Shown here one piece after another: positions 30,534-42,360 of a stretch of DNA of 64,000 bases; within the stretch, counting starts at the first letter, position 1; each line of letters starts with the position of its first letter. The notes below the pieces were generated by a model, which was not told the DNA's origin, ran no database searches, and saw nothing but the letters and a program-made list of their open reading frames with translations. Source of the stretch: Plasmodiophora brassicae (Eukaryota > Endomyxa: Phytomyxea > Phytomyxea > Plasmodiophorida); assembly GCA_036867785.1 (NCBI GenBank), contig CP145420.1:1-64000 (forward strand), written 5' to 3'. The position numbers and the translations under genes are program-made.

Positions 30534-33500
30534 TCAGTAGTCGTCGTCGTCGTCGTCGTCGCTGACATCGGTGAACCCGTCGCCATCGCTGCCGCCGGCG
30601 TCCTCCTCGCTGGATTCAACGTAGACGACGCGGGCGGACGCTGCGGCACGACGAGTCTTCGTTGCAGGTTTCGCAGGTGCAGGCGGCGCCGCGACGCCAC
30701 TCTTCGCGAGCTTCACGTCGTCGTCGTCGTCGCTGGATACGGCTGCCGCACGGCGACCCTTCGCCGCCGGTCTGGCGGGTGGAGCGACAACGTCGTTCTT
30801 CACGTACTTGGCGTTCTCGTCGCCGGGGCCGGCATCGGGCATGCTGGCGCCGGCAGCGGGGCGGCCTCGAGGCTTGGCCGGATGCTTAGGAGGGCGGGGC
30901 GCACTCGACAGCTGCTTCGACAGGCGGGGCACGTTGGGGGCTGCCGCGCCCGTCTGCCCATCAGCGCCATCGTCCTCGTCGATCGTGAACGGGTCGTCAA
31001 ACGAGGAGCCGCCGCCCTCAGACAGCAGCAGCATCTTGGACTTCTTGTGGGCAGGCGATGGCGCCGACTTCTTCGGCGCAACCGACCGTTTCGCCGCCCC
31101 GGGCCGGTCCTTGGCGGCGGCAACCCGTTCCGCCAGTGGCTTCTTCTTCAGGATGACAATGTCGTCATCGCTGTCCGACAATTCGTCCGATTCGGAATCG
31201 ACCGCAGTCGCCTTTCGTGCTGCTGCTGCTGCTGCTGCTGCCGTTGACGACTTGGGCTTGGCAGACGCTGCCGTTGACGACTTGGGCTTGGCAGATGCTG
31301 CCGTTGACGACTTGGGCTTGGCAGATGACGACGTCGTGGCGGGCTTGCGTGTCGATGGGGCGGGATCCAGAAGTTTCGGCTTGGTTTCCACAAAGTCCAG
31401 CTCGTCGAATGCTGCAGACAGGATGCGATCCGTGTCATTTCCGGTCGTGTTCGGCAACGCGATGCGGTTCTCTTTCGAACCTTCATCGGCGGCATCACCA
31501 TCGGCGACGGTCATGACGACGTCAGGGACCGGGTCGGTCTCAACCGCCAGCGTCGAGCAATCGCGGGCGCGGCATGCGCTAGCCTCCATCAGCGCCACGT
31601 GAGGGTTCGACCGGCCCGTCTTGCGCATCAGCGTCGCGTCCGCTTGCCTCTGCTCCTTCTCCTCCTGGGCTTCATGTGCGTCCAGCGCTGCCACGAACCG
31701 GTCGAGGTCGCCGCGCCACATATCTTGCCAGGTCACCTTCTGCAGCTTGCCAATCTCAGCACGGCAGGCCGCCAGCGACTGCTCGAGTTCGGCCGCCGCC
31801 TCCATGGTCAACGACAGGAGCGGCATGGTGAGCAGGTAGGAATACGACTTCTTGTCGTCATTGTCATCGCCGTCGCCGTCGTCAATGATGGATGGCGACA
31901 CCTGCTTGACTATCAGCGTCGAGTCGTGCTTCACGCCCGGAAGTTTGTCGAATTTCATGCGCGTCAGCGTGTCCTCGATCTCGGCGCGTGGGACGTTGCG
32001 AATCGCGATCGTGTCATTGCATACGCCCCTGATGAACCGGCACTTGTTGTCCAGACGCCGGCACTGCCGCTCGAGGACCGACAGCAGATGTTTCTTCCGC
32101 AGAAGGTACAGCTGCTGGCGGGCACGAGCATGCTCCAGCAGGATGTCCTGGACCCGGGCGTATTGCCCGATCTGACCAGCCTCGTTGAACAGCGTCATGT
32201 TCGTTGTCGAGATCGAATGCGTCAACTTGAAGATGCGCAGGAGTTCGTTCGTGTCGGCGGCACGTAGAGCCTGCCCAGCTGGTTCGTCCGACAGCTGGAT
32301 GGTGAAATCCACACGATTATCGGTGTGGCGAGCCTCAAATCCTGCAGGAACATTCAGCTCCTCCGCCCTCGGTACGGTTCGGGAGCACGGGCCGTGCCCT
32401 ACCTGCAATTTCTTTCTTCTCGTCCATGGCCTCAAACATGGCTTTGTAGCTGTCCGTCGACTTGTGCATTGGCAGCTCCAGGATCTCAATAGAGTTAGCG
32501 TTTCTTTTGACGATGCCGGTGACCTCGTACTTGTTGCACTGCGAGCTCGCCGACCGTTTCTCGGCGACGCGCCGGATGTCACCGAGGAACCCCTTGTACC
32601 AAGGGTGCAGCGACAGAAGGGAATCAGTGCGGCCGCCGCTGTCGATATAGCATTGGACCCATCGGACAAGATGGCGCGGGTTGTACTGCGGGACCGATGT
32701 GGACCACCCGGTCCCAATACCTTCGGCGCCGTTCACAAGTACCATAGCAATGATCGGCACGTAGAACTTGGGTTCAATCCGCATCCCGTCATCATCGAGG
32801 TAGTCGAGCAGTGCGTCGTCCTCGGGCGGGAACAAGGTTCTCGTCACTGGCGACAATCCCGTGTAGATGTATCGAGGAGAGGCAGCGTCCTTGCCTTGTG
32901 CGTGACGCGTGCCGAACTGACCGATGGGGAGAAGCAAGTTGATCTATGGATAACACAGTCAGCATGACTGTCATGGCGTCTCAAGCGACACGGGTACGTT
33001 ATTGGAGCCCATGTAATTCTGGGCGAGGTTGATGATCGTGGCCGTCAGCGAAGCTTCACCATGATGGTAGGCTGAGTGTTCGGCAACGTAACCAGAAAGT
33101 TGAGCGACCTTGATTTCGCCCGTCAGTTTACGCTTGAAACAGGAGTAGAGAATCTTCCGCTGCCCGGGCTTGAGACCGTCGAGGAGCGACGGAATTGACC
33201 GGACGTTATCCGACTGCGAGAACAGGACCAACTCACGGTCAACGAATTCCGTATAGGTGACAGATCCCTTCCGGTAGTCGATATAGGTTCCAGGATCAAG
33301 CTCCGCGAGCCAACGCTTGCGATCTTCAACACGCTTCTTACTGAACGCCTTCTCGATCGCGTCGTCGTTGCCTGCGCCGTTATGGGCAGTGTCCCACTTG
33401 AATTTGACGCGGTGCTGATCGATACGAGAGAAGTAGTCTTTCGCGTCCTTGCTGGTCGACGTCCCTAAACCTTTGAAGTACTTGATTTTCCATCCTGACG

Positions 33501-35782
33501 GATTTGCCTTGCGCCATGTTTCGTATTCCGGAATTGTGTAGAACGGAACCTCTTGCGAGCCCCGACGACATTTTACAATCGGCGTGATCTGCGACAAGGG
33601 GTCAGACCAAGGGAAACGAAAGGGAAACGTGGCAACGAACAAATTGGGATAAGAACGACGGTTGTTGCAATAACGATGGCCAGAACGTATGCAGGAAGTT
33701 GATCAGAAGCCCCTACGCCATTTGGTGAGGACGGCAATGCGTCGCGGCCAAGGTTGCCTTACCTTGATATGCGAACCGTCGTGATCTTGATCGGTCATCT
33801 ACGTCCAAGCACAACGTCATAAATGCGGACACGAAACGATGATGACAATCGCTTACAATCATAAGATGACCATACCGAAGCTTTGAAACGTCCGCGTAGG
33901 TGTGCCCTTGTTGCAAGCCAAGAATCTTCTTGATGTTGCTGATCTCCTCATTCTTCAGTATCATAGCGCTGGACGCATCGCGGACGTTGAGAAGCTTGCC
34001 CTTTAACGGGAAGACGCCGTACGCGTCGCGCCCAACGATAGAAAGACCTGACACAGCCAGAGCTTTGGCGGAATCCCCTTCCGTCAGAATAAGGGTGCAC
34101 TTCGACGAGTTCTTTGTCCCGGCCCAGTTGGCATCGTCCAACCTGTGATGCGATGAGCAACTGTGGACGAAGCATTATTCATGAACGACTGACTTTGGAA
34201 TCCCTCCGATCTTGGACTTCTTCGTCCCATCGTTCTTTTTCAGCTCCTTGGATTCCCGGAATTTGGACCATGACAAGACAGCGTCGCGGACACCAACATC
34301 CATCACTGTACGCCGCCCATATCTTAAACCGGCTCCCGTTTCCATCAGCCCTATCGTCCTACCTTTCTTGACAAAGGCCTCCGGGATGTCGCATTTCGAC
34401 CCGAATGTCTTTGCATTTGAAGTGAGCGTCTCCTTCGTCTGTGAATCGAACGCGGGATTCTCGATCAGGGAATTAACGAACACGAACAGGTGGTTTCGGA
34501 TGTGTGACGGTTTTAGCGTCTTTGGAGCGCCTTTCTTCTTCGAGATGCCTGCAGAGGAGGAGTCAATCCAATGAAGCCTCCTGCCCACGTGCAATGTCAC
34601 GTACTCGCAAGAACCATCTTGCAGATCTGATCTGTTACATGGTCGACGTGCTTGCCGCCTTTCATTGTCCAGATGGAATTGACGAATGATACCTGTTCAA
34701 AGGTGCCATCGCTGACCGCCACCGCGATCTGCCAGCGGTCGTTGGAAGCGTCAAACACACGATCCTGCTTGTCGGGATGCTCTGGCAAATAGAGACCGAC
34801 GTAGTCCTTGAACGTCTTCACCGGCAATCGTTCGCCGTTCAGGTAGACCTTGACTGCCCTGTCCGTGCATCCAGCCAAGTCGTAGACCCGCTTGACAAGC
34901 AGATCATAGATGTCGTCGTCAAAGGCGGTCATGCCGAATTTGCCGAAATCGGGTTGGAACGTGATACGGGTCCAGTCCTGAGCGCACCTCAGGGACGGTT
35001 AATTCGCAAATCCGCCCACGCGTACCTGCTTCGTGACAGCAGCCTTGACAGTGGGTTTCGCATGGACGGACATGTTATTCTCGAAAATCTGATAGCGACA
35101 CGGTCAGCAAACAGGAAGCGGCACGAATCGGGCCACGGGGGACCTGCGTGAAATACAAGCCAGCATCGCAGTCATTCGTCTCAACAACGAACCGCCTTGA
35201 ATAGATATTGGTCAGCTTGGCACCGAAACCATTGCGACCACCAGTGGTCTTCTTCTCTGCGTCGTCGTAGTTGCTCGACGTCAGCAGGTGCTAAGCGAAC
35301 CACGAGTCAAAGTGGGATCCAGTGTCGACGATGATCATGACTGTTTACGCCAAAGATCAGCTCGGGGACGTATATGTTGTGCTCGCTGTGAATGCGCACG
35401 GGAATTGCCTGGCCGTTATTGAAAACCGATATCTGCCCTTTCTCCCGATCAATGTCAACTTTGATGGTGTCCATGTGTTCAGGATCGCGCTGCTTGTTGT
35501 CAGCAGCGTTAACGAGGATCTGGTCATATTGAACGATGTGTCAGGACGTCGGAACGCTTGAAAACAAGGTTCTCCTCTAACCTCGTCGAATATTTTATAG
35601 AGGGCCGGCACGATGTTGATCGTTCGCCTCTCCATCGCCGTCCGCGACGCATTCAAAAGCCATATGTTTCTGAGCTCGGCGACCTCAACAGACCCGACAT
35701 AGGTGTCGGGACGCAGCAGGATATGCTCCAGCTGGGTCTTCTTCTGGTAGGTCTGCTCGATGGATCGCCCGGAGACGACCAT
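30534..35782 (-). CDS. TOP2: DNA topoisomerase II
   Basis: ATG at 35782 (SIEQTYQKKTQLEHILLRPD). Several short introns; the first follows ALYKIFDE, with exon 1 at 35782–35582. ATPase motifs include ILVNAADN and GGRNGFGAK. The TOPRIM domain has ILTEGDSAKALAV, PLKGKLLNVRDA and the later acidic metal site. The winged-helix catalytic Tyr lies in PRYIYTGLSP. The C-terminal domain (about 500 residues) is Lys/Ser/Asp-rich with a three-fold ASAKPKSSTA repeat, an Ala run and an Asp run at the end, as usual for the regulatory tail. The enzyme passes duplexes through double-strand breaks. It shares its 5' region with the RRM gene. Confidence 0.95.
31210..31330 (-). repeat. Short coding repeats in TOP2 tail
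   Basis: Three near-perfect 30-bp units code ASAKPKSSTA, next to a CTG/GCT run coding polyalanine (about 31218–31240). Such microsatellite-type tracts in disordered tails change length easily. Confidence 0.85.
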
Positions 35783-36101
35783 GGTGGCAGGGGCGCGGCG
35801 CTCTCGCCGTCAGAGCCAGTCCCCGACAGATCTGTCGGCGCTCGCACAACGCCCACCCGGCAACGACTGCTGTCCGGTCGACGTCTGACAGGCGGTGGGC
35901 CGTGGCAGTATTTCTCGAGTGACGCGGTGTCCCCCGCGGGTGCCACTTCCACTTCCACTGACCTTTCTGGGTCAAGTCCGCGACGCGCGCCGCAAACCTC
36001 TCGCTGGCAGTCGTGACTCGTGCGGCCTGTGCATCGCCAACGTCGTCAGCAAAGGCAGCTGGCGGGTATTTACGTAGCGCGGCGGCGGCACGTTCGAGGT
36101 C
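35783..36101. promoter_or_regulatory. Divergent 5' region of TOP2 and RRM gene
   Basis: About 320 bp between the two opposing ATG codons must serve both promoters and 5' leaders. I see no TATA-like box at a convincing position. Inference from gene arrangement only. Confidence 0.45.
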
Positions 36102-36887
36102 ATGCCCGATGGGGGAGAAACGACACGGCACTCTTCGATCGTGTCGAGTTCTGGATCGCGCAATGGTAACGGGGACGCCCGGGGGTCGATGGCAGCGCAG
36201 GTATCGCCCGCGGATTTGTACGTCATGGGTCTGCCAGAGTCGTATACGGACGCGGATCTGGTGTCGCTACTTGCGGACGTCGGCCAAGTCGTTCAGATGA
36301 CCATGCTGCAGGTGCCTGATGATTCCAAGCGGCAGGCGGCGTTCGTTCGCATGGCGAGCAAGGAACAGGCCCGCTATGCGTACCTGAGCCTGCAGGGCCG
36401 GCCTCTATGTGCCGACGGGCATCCATTAGAGATCCAGCTGGCCTGCGTTGTCAACTTTTTGGATCGTGGCCAACCCCAGGTCCACCAAGACGACCCGTCT
36501 GGAGAGGCGGCAATTTTAAACCAGATGGCCGATTTGGAGCAGGAATTGCAAGGCGCGTTTCAGGCACAGCAGTTCGAACGATGCGGTGAAATCAGGGAGG
36601 AGCTGAGGCGTGTGGCAGCGGCGTACCCGGGCAGACGCCGCGGACCAGGCTCCGCCGTTCTTTACTGCAGCAATTTGCCCTCGGAATATGATGAGACAAC
36701 GCTGGCTATGATGTTTTCCGCATTCGGTGACGTGCTGGCCGTATCTATGCCCAAAGATCCCAGGACCAAGACCAGGAAGGGATACGCGTTCATCGATATG
36801 GCCGACGCCGACCAAGCAGCGAGGGCTATTGACACATTTGATGGGTATCCCGTTGGAAACAAGATCATGCACGTCAAGTTCAAGTAA
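36102..36887 (+). CDS. RNA-binding protein with two RRM domains and a UVR-like helix hairpin
   Basis: 261 codons, no intron. RRM1 (DLYVMGLPESYTDADL; RNP1-like AAFVRMAS) is weak in the aromatic RNP residues. RRM2 is canonical (VLYCSNLPSEYDETTL; GYAFIDMA) and runs to the C-terminus. Between them a helical stretch (MADLEQELQGAFQAQQFERC, then EIREELRRV) resembles a UVR motif, the coiled hairpin found in UvrB/UvrC and a few eukaryotic proteins. Likely cytosolic or nuclear RNA binding; targets unknown. Confidence 0.8.
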   Translation: MPDGGETTRHSSIVSSSGSRNGNGDARGSMAAQVSPADLYVMGLPESYTDADLVSLLADVGQVVQMTMLQVPDDSKRQAAFVRMASKEQARYAYLSLQGRPLCADGHPLEIQLACVVNFLDRGQPQVHQDDPSGEAAILNQMADLEQELQGAFQAQQFERCGEIREELRRVAAAYPGRRRGPGSAVLYCSNLPSEYDETTLAMMFSAFGDVLAVSMPKDPRTKTRKGYAFIDMADADQAARAIDTFDGYPVGNKIMHVKFK

Positions 36888-36956
36888 GGGCCCACGAAGC
36901 ATGCCTGTTTGTCGCCAAATGCTATATATGTGTAGTATATATAAATCACTTGACTG

Positions 36957-38318
36957 CTACAGTAGCGGGTTCTCGTAAAACAGTGACCTCTGGTGGTTCG
37001 ACTGGGCCAGGCGAAGGCGCTCGTCCAGGCGTTCCTTTTGACGTGGGTTCAACCTCTCCAGGCGTTCATCGAGAGACGGCGCCGTTGCGCGCCCTAATAC
37101 CTGGTTGTGACGACGGGGACGGGATCCGTGCCGCCCTCGGGGTACCTCCTCACATTGTATAACACGATGCAGGCCGTTGTTCTCATCGTCGTCGTCGTCT
37201 TCCTCGTCACGACAGTACGCGTTCGCTATGGACATGGCATGGCGCCAGAAGACGTGTCGGACAGCGGCTTGCATTCGCGGGATTCGCCATTGGGCATGAA
37301 GGTGGAATTGCAGGTCCCGGTGCGTCAGCAGCGAGCTGCTCGATCTGAAGTTCGCCATCTTTTCGTCAAAGACGCACCTGGTCAGGATGAGCGGATGCTC
37401 GGGCGCCAGTTCATACTGCGGCTTCCTCGGGTACCGCTCCACGTCCAGCAGCTCGTCGACGATCGATGGCGATTCCAGACGCCGACCAACCAGAAGCAGG
37501 ATCGCCATCATGCACCGGATCTGGTTGTATAGGAAGCAACGCGCGTTCACCGTCAACGCCATCATGCGATCGTACGGATGGGCAGCATTGGATCGTCCGG
37601 CATCGATGTGGTCTGCGTGCTCATCGACAGGTCCAACGCGAACGCCGTCAATCGTCCTGACGAAGTTGTGACAGGACACGACCGACATACGGCAGAAGTT
37701 TCTGAAATCGTGTGTCCCGACGAACTTGTTGGCGGCCACCTGCATGGCCTCGATATCCATGCCATCGGCGAAGAACAGGTACTGGTATGTCCGTCCTAAG
37801 CAATGATGCCGGGCATGGAAGTCATCATCCACGAACGCGTATCCGGTACAGTAGATATCTGGGGGTAGGACGCGATTCAGAACGGCTTGATAGTCGATCG
37901 GCAGGCAGCTATCGTCGGAGGGTGCTCGTAGATCCAATGCAACGACGTTCTCCAGAGCGGAGACCCCCTTGTCGGTACGGCCACACCTCGAGAAGCGGGG
38001 AATGTCGTTGCGGGAGCGAACCAAGTGCGCCTTTTCCAATGCGATACGAAGCTGGCCTTCAATCGTGTCATCGACATTGGGCTGAATGGCCAGTCCTCTG
38101 TATTTGGCACCGTTGTACGCCAAGCGCAGCGCAACTGGGCGCGTCGTATACGACGACCAGTCAAACGGACGGTGTGACTTCTTCTTAGGTCGGGCCGGAG
38201 CAATCGGCTGCGACGACTCGAGTCGAAGGATGCGTTCGACGAGTACCTCGATGGGTTGCTGCAGAAGGCGAGCGCGTTCGGTCTCGACGGATACGCGACG
38301 ATTGTTGCGACGAGTCAT
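36957..38318 (-). CDS. PUS3: tRNA pseudouridine synthase (PUS3/Deg1 type)
   Basis: 453 codons from ATG 38318, no intron. The opening basic segment ends in HRPFDWSSYTTRPVALRL, typical of PUS3. The catalytic Asp is in SRCGRTDKGVSA. Further TruA-family blocks are YCTGYAFV-DDFHARHHCLGRTYQY, FVGTHDFRNFCR, FLYNQIRCMM and the C-terminal HPLIL. PUS3 makes pseudouridine at positions 38/39 of tRNA anticodon stems. An acidic run (DEEDDDDDE) and a basic C-terminal tail are extensions beyond the core. Confidence 0.95.
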   Translation of the reverse strand: MTRRNNRRVSVETERARLLQQPIEVLVERILRLESSQPIAPARPKKKSHRPFDWSSYTTRPVALRLAYNGAKYRGLAIQPNVDDTIEGQLRIALEKAHLVRSRNDIPRFSRCGRTDKGVSALENVVALDLRAPSDDSCLPIDYQAVLNRVLPPDIYCTGYAFVDDDFHARHHCLGRTYQYLFFADGMDIEAMQVAANKFVGTHDFRNFCRMSVVSCHNFVRTIDGVRVGPVDEHADHIDAGRSNAAHPYDRMMALTVNARCFLYNQIRCMMAILLLVGRRLESPSIVDELLDVERYPRKPQYELAPEHPLILTRCVFDEKMANFRSSSSLLTHRDLQFHLHAQWRIPRMQAAVRHVFWRHAMSIANAYCRDEEDDDDDENNGLHRVIQCEEVPRGRHGSRPRRHNQVLGRATAPSLDERLERLNPRQKERLDERLRLAQSNHQRSLFYENPLL

Positions 38319-38584
38319 CGCGTATGCGGCAGGAAGTCCGCGACGGCTTCCGCACGGCCACGGCGCCCACGCGCTCTTGCAGACGCACGGTCCAGGATGG
38401 GGATCCGTGCGCTGTGTAGAGCACCGTTCAGCTTCGGCATCTCCAATGAACTGGCAATCTAATTCCGAGTCTTTATGAACGAACTGCTTACTTTGTGTGT
38501 TCGCCTTGGTACTCGATAGGCTTCGGCCAATTGCTCCAAATCACAGCGGGTTCGATCATCCAGCCTGGAGAGTTGGGGCACCGG

Positions 38585-38960
38585 CTTTCCCTTTCAGGTG
38601 CGCGAACCTGGAGGTGCGGTCACCCAGTCACGGGAACCTGCAGGTGCGCGCACCTCCAGGTTCGCCAGGGCTCGCGTGAAGCTGGCTCTCGTACGTCACA
38701 GAGTCCCGGATTATTAATTTTCAATTTAATTGGCGAACGTGGACGTGCGCGCACCTGGAGGTTCCTGTGACTGGGTGGCCGCACCTCCAGGTTCGCGCAC
38801 CTGAAAGGGAAAGCCGCACCGCACAGCCTTCCCGGTTTGCCAGGTGCGCGAACCTGGTGGGTACAGTCACAGGAACCTGGGCATGGAGCTGGTGTGCGCA
38901 CCTGGAGGTTCCTGTGACTGGGTGGGCGCACCTCCAGGTTCGCGCACATGAAGGGGAACG
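38585..38960. repeat. Inverted-repeat cluster of an approximately 65-bp GC-rich module
   Basis: At least three copies of a module containing AGGTGCGCGAACCTGGAGGT and CACCCAGTCACAGGAACCT. One (about 38586–38648) is in one orientation; two (about 38749–38818 and 38897–38959) are in the opposite orientation. A partial copy sits at about 38840–38885. The first two flank an AT-rich centre (ATTAATTTTCAATTTAATT, about 38714). Each module itself contains smaller palindromes such as GGTGCGCGCACC. The cluster ends 40 bp before the ATG of the seven-helix protein gene. Confidence 0.9.
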
Positions 38961-39001
38961 TCGCAGTCGTCCATTAATTAGGGGTTGGCCTACCTCTCCA
39001 T

Positions 39002-40463
39002 ATGGGATTACCGGCCCGGTCCCTCTCAGCCTTCATCGTCGTCGTCATCTGCGCCGTCGCTAAATCTGTACTGATTGTCCACAACGGCAACGGCACCATT
39101 GCATTTACTATACTCTCTGCACATTTCGCCGCTGCTAATAGTTCATTCTCGGTCACCGCTCCGCCTCATTTCGTCTCGGCTGCCGACCAGATCGCCAACA
39201 CATTTCCTGACACAGTCGCGAATCACATCGTCTTTGTAGACAACTCGGTCAGTCTCGGTTTTGTCAAGCTTGCCCAAGCCTGTCAAGCCGTACACTGTGC
39301 CGGCATCGTATCCGCCGGTAAGTTCCGCATTAGTGAGTTCGCAAGGTCTACTGTATGATTCGCTACTAGATGCCACATACGTACTAACCAATTACCAATT
39401 GTCATGGAGCTATCGCCAACACACGACACCGTTTACAAACGTCCCCATCGTCGGCATCGCCCCCACAGTAATACCGCGTTTGCAAGGTTGCATGGCCTCG
39501 GATCCGACAACGACGATTACGATTACGTCTGATTCTGCACATCCGTTCTCCGCCTTCCTTCTTTTACCGTTCGTCAACGTTGCGTATACGGCAGCGTTCC
39601 TGATCAACATTGCTTTGTTCCTGTACGCGCTCAACTTGCTGATCGCGTTTCTGGTCGATGGACGTGGACGGTTGCGGCGAATGCCGGTGCTGGCAGGGAT
39701 CGTGCTCGTTGTCCAGATCGTGGCATCGGCGGTTCGCGCCATGAATTTCTACGATAATGCATTTGCTAAGGGGCAAACTTTCCCGTACTTCTGGTGGCGA
39801 ACCGGCCAGACAGTCTACATCGGCCTGCATTACCTGACGACGGCGACACTGGCGATTGTAATGTACCAGACGTACATGGCGTCGAGGACGGGGGCGAAGA
39901 TGGGAAACTGCAGGAAATACGCCTTCTCCATCTGCATCATTTCGATCTATGCAGCATCGGGATACGATTTCGTATCGACAATCATCAGTGCGTACACCGA
40001 GATTGAAGACCGGACCATGGCGGCAGGAGAGGTGCTCTACATTGTACTGGCATTGCCGATCCTGATCACATTCATCGTGTACGGCAGTCGTGTGTCTGCC
40101 CTGCTGACGTCGAACGCGTCCAAATTCGGTCAAGACGCTTTGATGAAACGCAGACTACGGTTCGCCAGGCGCACATTGGCATCAGGCGTGGTCGGGATCG
40201 CTATGACAGCCATTATTATCGTCGACGCTTTCGTTTACATATTGTACCCATCTGCTAACCTAATTGGAAGTTATTCGACTTGCATCGGGTTCAACCTGAT
40301 GACACTCGACGACTTCCTGTACGTAGCAGCGTTCAATGCCCCACAGAACGATTCCCTCAACATGGTCGACGTCATCTGGCGGCATTGTCGACATTGCTGT
40401 GGTTCTCCAAACCTCCGTGCAGTCGTACCTGTCACGTCGTCACCAAACCCGCAGAAAGCATGA
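39002..40463 (+). CDS. Seven-helix receptor-like membrane protein with signal peptide and ectodomain
   Basis: Two exons, 39002–39317 and 39370–40463, joined over a 52-nt intron in phase. MGLPARSLSAFIVVVICAVA is a signal peptide. The ectodomain of about 130 residues has NHIVFVDNS, LAQACQAVHCAGIVSA and NVPIVGI, which resembles a PA (protease-associated) domain. Seven hydrophobic helices follow: LLPFVNVAYTAAFLINIALF, VLAGIVLVVQIVASAV, a third around YIGLHYLTTATLAIVMYQ, FSICIISIYAASGYDF, VLYIVLALPILITFIVYG, GVVGIAMTAIIIVDAFVYIL, and LMTLDDFLYVAAF. That topology suits a GPCR-like receptor, though no family motif was seen. Confidence 0.75.
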
Positions 40464-40755
40464 AACTTGTTCTTCATACAGTACAATAAACCAATGCGTG
40501 CCAAGATAAGGGTTAAGCGCTGAACGGCGTCAGTTTCGATCAGGAATAACGTACCGAAGGTTCACTTGGGGACGCTTGCGCCGGGACTCACGCGGCGCCT
40601 TCGGATCGCCTGTAGGGCCTGGGCTTCCGCCAGCGCCGCTGCAGAGGTGCGCGTCAGCGTCGCCAGGGCGCCGCAGCACCTGTCTCTGGGGTATTCGGGG
40701 GTCGTCGGGTTCTCGTGGCTCGTACTGGTCTTGACCATGAGGGCGGTCGGTCAAT

Positions 40756-41161
40756 CCGTAGCCTTGATACGTTGACGCTAGGGATTCAGCCTGAGGAACA
40801 TCTTCAACCGGCAGCGCCAACTTTCTGCTCCGGAGACGCGGCTACCCCGGCTCCACGTCAATCTAACGCTTCACAAGAACGAACGGCCGTGTCCCACACG
40901 AAATATACACGGCGCACTGGATTGCAACCGACCTGGCAGCCTCCCTCGCGACCATCCTGGGGCGCATCCCCACACTGTACGTGCTACGTGACGCAACGGA
41001 ACGATGGCCAGCATCACGGACGTCGAGGCCGATGATATTCTGTGGTCGGCCGACGAGACAGCAATGCGCCCACCTGCCGCTCGCTCATTCTGGAGATAAC
41101 GGCCAACGAGCACGTCTGCCTGGTCTTGACATTCATTTGGTGCCACAATTATGTACCGGCA
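40756..41161. repeat. Segmental duplication copy A, part 1
   Basis: Matches 43375–43780 over about 406 bp with few differences. It includes the 3' end of EMC2 (the last codons and stop at 41149–41151). It is separated from part 2 by the EMC2 gene body. Short frames on both strands differ little between the copies but carry no recognised domain. Confidence 0.92.
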
Positions 41162-41940
41162 AGCGCAAACCGCTCGACGTAAGGTCTAAGATGCTGGTTG
41201 GCCTTGGCTCGGTATAAACCCAGGAGCATGTCCAGAGCCACCTGCCGCAGGTCACCATGCGTCTCGCCCGTTTTACCGCCCTTGGCGGCCGGTGCAGGAC
41301 GAGTGACCTGCCGACTATCGCGTTAAAGGACCGGCGGCGGAACGCAGGGGACGAAGCATACCAATAGGACGCCATACAACGCTCGAGCGTTATCATCAGG
41401 GTTCAGCTCAATAGCGGCCGCGTAATACCGTCGGGCGACATCCCGCGATTTGGCATCGTTGGCGGATGTCAGGCAAAGTTCCGCATAGGTGCAGTAGGCA
41501 TCATAGGACGCGGGCTGTAAAAGGAGGACCTCCTCCTGGGCGAAGCGCGCGTACGAATACTGCCGCATGCGAACGTACATGTCAACCAGCTCCTGCCACG
41601 AGTGCACGTCTGACGGCACGTAATCGAGCAGGTTAAGAAGATGCTGTAGAGCACGTGCCCAGTCCCCCTTCGCCTTATAGATCGAAATCATCGCCTTTCG
41701 TGTAGGCAGATCGACTGGGTCCTGCTGCAGCAACGATTGCAGGTCGTCCACCGCCTCATCGAACCGACCCGATGCCGATTGCACCATTGCCGCCAGGCGA
41801 TGAACGCGCCGACTGCCCGGGAATCGATCCGACAGCGCCTTCAGACACGCGGACGCTGTCGATAGGCGCCCCGCATCCAATGATGCCAGTAGGCGGGCCT
41901 GCAGCGCATCCCAAACGTCGTCAGCAGGCAACGACGCCAT
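41149..41940 (-). CDS. EMC2: ER membrane protein complex subunit 2 (TPR protein)
   Basis: Two exons: 41940–41362 and 41307–41149, joined over a 54-nt intron. TPR helices are visible: SRRVHRLAAMVQSASGRFDE, LLQQDPVDLPTRKAMISIYK, SWQELVDMYVRMRQYSYA, FAQEEVLLLQPASY, YAELCLTSANDAKS and ARALYGVLL. These are the landmark blocks of EMC2, the cytosolic scaffold of the ER insertase for tail-anchored and multipass proteins. The last exon (about 52 residues) gives the C-terminal helix. The gene sits between the two halves of duplication copy A and is absent from copy B. Confidence 0.92.
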
Positions 41941-41979
41941 GACCGTGCCGACGATCACGTTTTGCCGTGAACGCCGACG

Positions 41980-42360
41980 TGGCCGGGGTGGTACGGCACC
42001 ATCAACCGTGCAACAACCTTTTATCGAGCAGTACGTGCGTCTTTGCCTGATCAGGCCTCTGATCATGTCGCAGACGACGACGACGACGACTTGTTGTGGT
42101 AGCGGGCACGCTGTCTCGGAGCATAACCGACGTTAGTTGGCGTCTCCGGAACGCCAACAACGGTGCCAGATGCCACGCACGCGCCGAGCGATACCATCTC
42201 CCGCGTAAACGTTGGTTGCCGTTGCGTCGCGACGACCTTGATAACTTCCGCGTCGCGTTCCCGTTGCTGTCGACGAAGCAAACTCCGTGGCGTTCAAGTA
42301 TTCCCACTGGTGGTTGCCGATGCTGCTCGAGCGATGGGACGCCGACCTGACCTCGGGTCA
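41980..42360. repeat. Segmental duplication copy A, part 2
   Basis: Matches 43783–44146, which is the 5' flank and first codons of VPS18. An insertion/deletion of about 20 bp lies near 42022–42050. A run of CGA codon-like triplets (42070–42090) is shared but of different length. It ends in the copy of the VPS18 start codon region. Confidence 0.92.

Noticed and set aside
40530-40820. Small minus-strand frame with Pro/Arg-rich end next to duplication copy A
   Set aside because: Its N-terminal part (EDVPQAESLASTYQGYG) recurs in copy B, but the remainder does not and no domain is visible. It may be part of an unknown gene; too little to call.
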